Origin: Aliiroseovarius subalbicans
GTDB lineage: Bacteria > Pseudomonadota > Alphaproteobacteria > Rhodobacterales > Rhodobacteraceae
Reading direction: 5' to 3'
Assembly (NCBI RefSeq): GCF_022678625.1
Contig: NZ_JALBYQ010000001.1
Span: 1,263,895 to 1,327,894, forward strand
DNA length: 64,000 nt
Shown: piece after piece, positions 62,482 to 64,000 of the stretch
Position numbering within the stretch: position 1 is the first letter of the stretch
How the letters are laid out: every line of letters begins with the position of its first letter
Notes under the pieces: model-generated
The model's input: the letters and a program-made list of their open reading frames with translations, nothing else
The model's database searches: none
What the model was told of the DNA's origin: nothing
Made by a program: the position numbers and the translations under genes

Positions 62482-63240
62482 CTATTCCATCGCGACGGAC
62501 ACCCTTTCGGATACATTCAAAGCATCACCAAGTTGGCTCAACCGAAGTTCTTCCGGGTAACCGGCAATCGAGAACGCTTTAGATTTGAAGTCTCGCCTCA
62601 CGGATACGATCGTCACTAAGGCCAGAGACGGAAACAGCAACCAGGGCGTGAGCAGCCAGGGAATCGCGGCAAATCCGAAGTAATAAGCTCTCACGCCCCC
62701 CCGGAAATGCAGCGACGCGAGAGCGCTCATTTCAGCAAGCTTCTCGACAACCGCATTTGCATATGCACTCTCAGACTCCTCTGGGTGAGGAGCAGCGCCA
62801 ACCAAGGTTAGAGTGTTTGCATGGAGCCGCATCGACCAACCGAACTTGAAAAACGCGATGACGGACAGTGTTAGGAAAGCCGCAATTTTTACAGCAACAG
62901 CTTCCTCCGTTGCAGGCTGAATGTGCGGTAGCCCGTTTAGCTGATCAGCAACCGTTGAGCTCGAGCCAAGGAGGGCCACTAGCCCGCTAATCACGAAAAC
63001 TGTCGTGGTCGCAAAAAATGCGACATTACCAATAAGGCCACGAACGATACCAACATCAGTGATGCGTTCTTCACGCCAAAGCATCTGCCGAGCCCAGGCC
63101 TCTCGCCAGACCATCATCCGGCGACTGATATCGGCGCCCAGCATCCTGTCAGTAACCACCGGATAGAGCGCATAGCTTGAAAAAAGAAAGATGATCGACA
63201 ACAGATCAACCCAAGTGAGCTCCGAAACAAACGCGTTCAT
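62482..63240 (-). CDS. DUF599 family membrane protein
   Basis: 252 residues. Four to five membrane segments: DLLSIIFLFSSYALYP, IVRGLIGNVAFFATTTVFVISGLVALLG, VKIAAFLTLSVIAFFKFGWSMR, and AYYFGFAAIPWLLTPWLLFPSLALVTIV. The family mark SLHFRGGVRAYYFGFA is clear. Function unknown. It lies nine bases after the stop of the gamma-glutamyltransferase gene on the same strand, so they may be co-transcribed. Confidence 0.88.
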   Translation of the reverse strand: MNAFVSELTWVDLLSIIFLFSSYALYPVVTDRMLGADISRRMMVWREAWARQMLWREERITDVGIVRGLIGNVAFFATTTVFVISGLVALLGSSSTVADQLNGLPHIQPATEEAVAVKIAAFLTLSVIAFFKFGWSMRLHANTLTLVGAAPHPEESESAYANAVVEKLAEMSALASLHFRGGVRAYYFGFAAIPWLLTPWLLFPSLALVTIVSVRRDFKSKAFSIAGYPEELRLSQLGDALNVSERVSVAME

Positions 63241-63249
63241 TTGCTTGCA

Positions 63250-64000
63250 CTACTCCTCTGCTACGGCTTCAGCCCAAGGCGACATGACCTCTGTCGCGCC
63301 AGAGTTGATGTCAGCCTCCCGGGAAACGACAGACGGACAAGCAAAGTTGAACGGGTAAGTTGTGCGAGGTGCAAAGGTAATCGGTGAAATCGCTTCCTCC
63401 AATCCGTCCCGAAGTTCGGTGGGAAAACTATCATCGGCAATGGTCATGTCCGCCAAACTGACGTCTATCCGAGGCTGATGAATGGCTGTGTCCAAATCCA
63501 TTTCATAGTCCAATAGGAATGAGGCCAGTTGCGCGACAGACGGCATGATCTTCCTGCCACCAGCAGCACCCAAGGCGAATTGCGCGCCGTCTTCCCTTTG
63601 CAATAGCGTTGGGCACATGTTGGCCAGACAGCGTTTTCCAGCGCCCAACGAATTTGGCTTTCCGGGTTCCGGGTCGAACCACATGATACCGTTGTTCATC
63701 AGAATACCGGTCTCCGGTAGAACCATCCGGGAGCCAAAGATCGACAGCAAGGTTTGGGTGACGGCAACCATGGTGCCATCGGCATCCACAACGTTGAAAT
63801 GGGTTGTACAACTTGGTGCAGGCTCATGTTCTACATCGCCCATGCGCTCAAATCGTTCTGCATTGGCTTGGCGAATGGTGCGATCATAGACAGCAAAATC
63901 ATCCGGTTTGGGCATCAGTCCTTGGGGTTGCCAATCCGACAACAAATCAAATACCCGTTCCAATGTCGGTCCGGCCGTCATTTCAGGTGTGCTGAAAATC
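63250..64000 (-). CDS. ggt: Gamma-glutamyltransferase, C-terminal part (partial)
   Basis: The frame runs off the right edge; about 250 C-terminal residues are seen. SCTTHFNVVDADGTMVAVTQTLLSIFGSRMV starts the small subunit, where the first Thr of TTHF is the autoprocessing and catalytic residue. LMNNGIMWFDPEPGKPNSLGAGKRCLANMCPTLL and LGAAGGRKIMPSVAQL are family blocks. It moves gamma-glutamyl groups of glutathione or similar amides; with a signal peptide it would be periplasmic, but the N-terminus is outside the window. Confidence 0.92.
   Translation of the reverse strand, partial: IFSTPEMTAGPTLERVFDLLSDWQPQGLMPKPDDFAVYDRTIRQANAERFERMGDVEHEPAPSCTTHFNVVDADGTMVAVTQTLLSIFGSRMVLPETGILMNNGIMWFDPEPGKPNSLGAGKRCLANMCPTLLQREDGAQFALGAAGGRKIMPSVAQLASFLLDYEMDLDTAIHQPRIDVSLADMTIADDSFPTELRDGLEEAISPITFAPRTTYPFNFACPSVVSREADINSGATEVMSPWAEAVAEE

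Overview
The window looks like a chromosomal stretch of an alphaproteobacterium of the Rhodobacteraceae (Roseobacter-like). This rests on GC-rich codon use and on gene neighbourhoods I associate with that family: a PutA that lacks an N-terminal DNA-binding domain beside a divergent Lrp-type regulator, an NDUFA12-type complex I protein followed by an MlaD-like protein, DUF2155 and aat, many ATGA start-stop overlaps, and several small uncharacterised proteins. No rRNA operon, CRISPR array or replication origin is visible. The genus cannot be fixed from sequence alone.

Layout. 1-6120: a branched-chain amino acid type ABC transporter operon (tail of the binding protein, then LivH, LivM, LivG, LivF) followed by acetyl-CoA synthetase and a terminator. 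6227-11293: a glycine-zipper lipoprotein, a leftward three-gene acyl-CoA operon (thiolase, AMP-forming CoA ligase, hydroxybutyrate-type dehydrogenase) with a divergent PAS-LuxR regulator, and a RutR-like repressor. 11394-17796: housekeeping genes (accB-accC, aat, DUF2155, MlaD-like, NDUFA12-like, clpX, clpP). 17956-28456: leftward transport genes, comprising a spermidine/putrescine-type ABC importer with a creatinase gene immediately upstream (a candidate creatine uptake and breakdown unit), then a macrolide/lipoprotein-type ABC export system (ATPase, double-FtsX permease, HlyD-like adaptor). 28604-34462: tRNA-Leu, a TPR protein, putR-putA, a rhomboid protease and a GFA-fold protein.

34456-57442: metabolic and cell-envelope genes, including an inositol phosphatase, divergent metR-metF, a hotdog thioesterase, a DUF2235 hydrolase, an ornithine-type decarboxylase with a divergent AsnC regulator and an HD-domain protein, valS, two PLP aminotransferases, a tyrosine phosphatase plus an MsbA-type ABC exporter, a glycosyltransferase, YgfZ, efp, cobQ, an acidic PopZ-like protein, a TolC-type channel and a protein-isoaspartate-methyltransferase-like gene. 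A 54-residue gene with a twin-arginine-like leader lies at 44875-45039.

57588-about 62000 is an accessory island of visibly lower GC around tRNA-Cys. A 40-base remnant of a second tRNA-Cys lies about 1.1 kb upstream of the intact one, with an apparently chimeric ORF between them. Downstream of the intact tRNA sit a tyrosine integrase, a small coupled ORF, two divergent Arc-type ribbon-helix-helix proteins sharing a 84-base gap with two palindromes, a TrbM-like secreted protein and an Xre regulator. The island then fades into repeat-bearing non-coding DNA. The window ends with a DUF599 membrane protein and the C-terminal part of a gamma-glutamyltransferase.

The most unusual material is the compact tRNA-Cys element with its divergent RHH switch, the creatinase-ABC transporter unit, and a few small or low-complexity proteins of unknown function.
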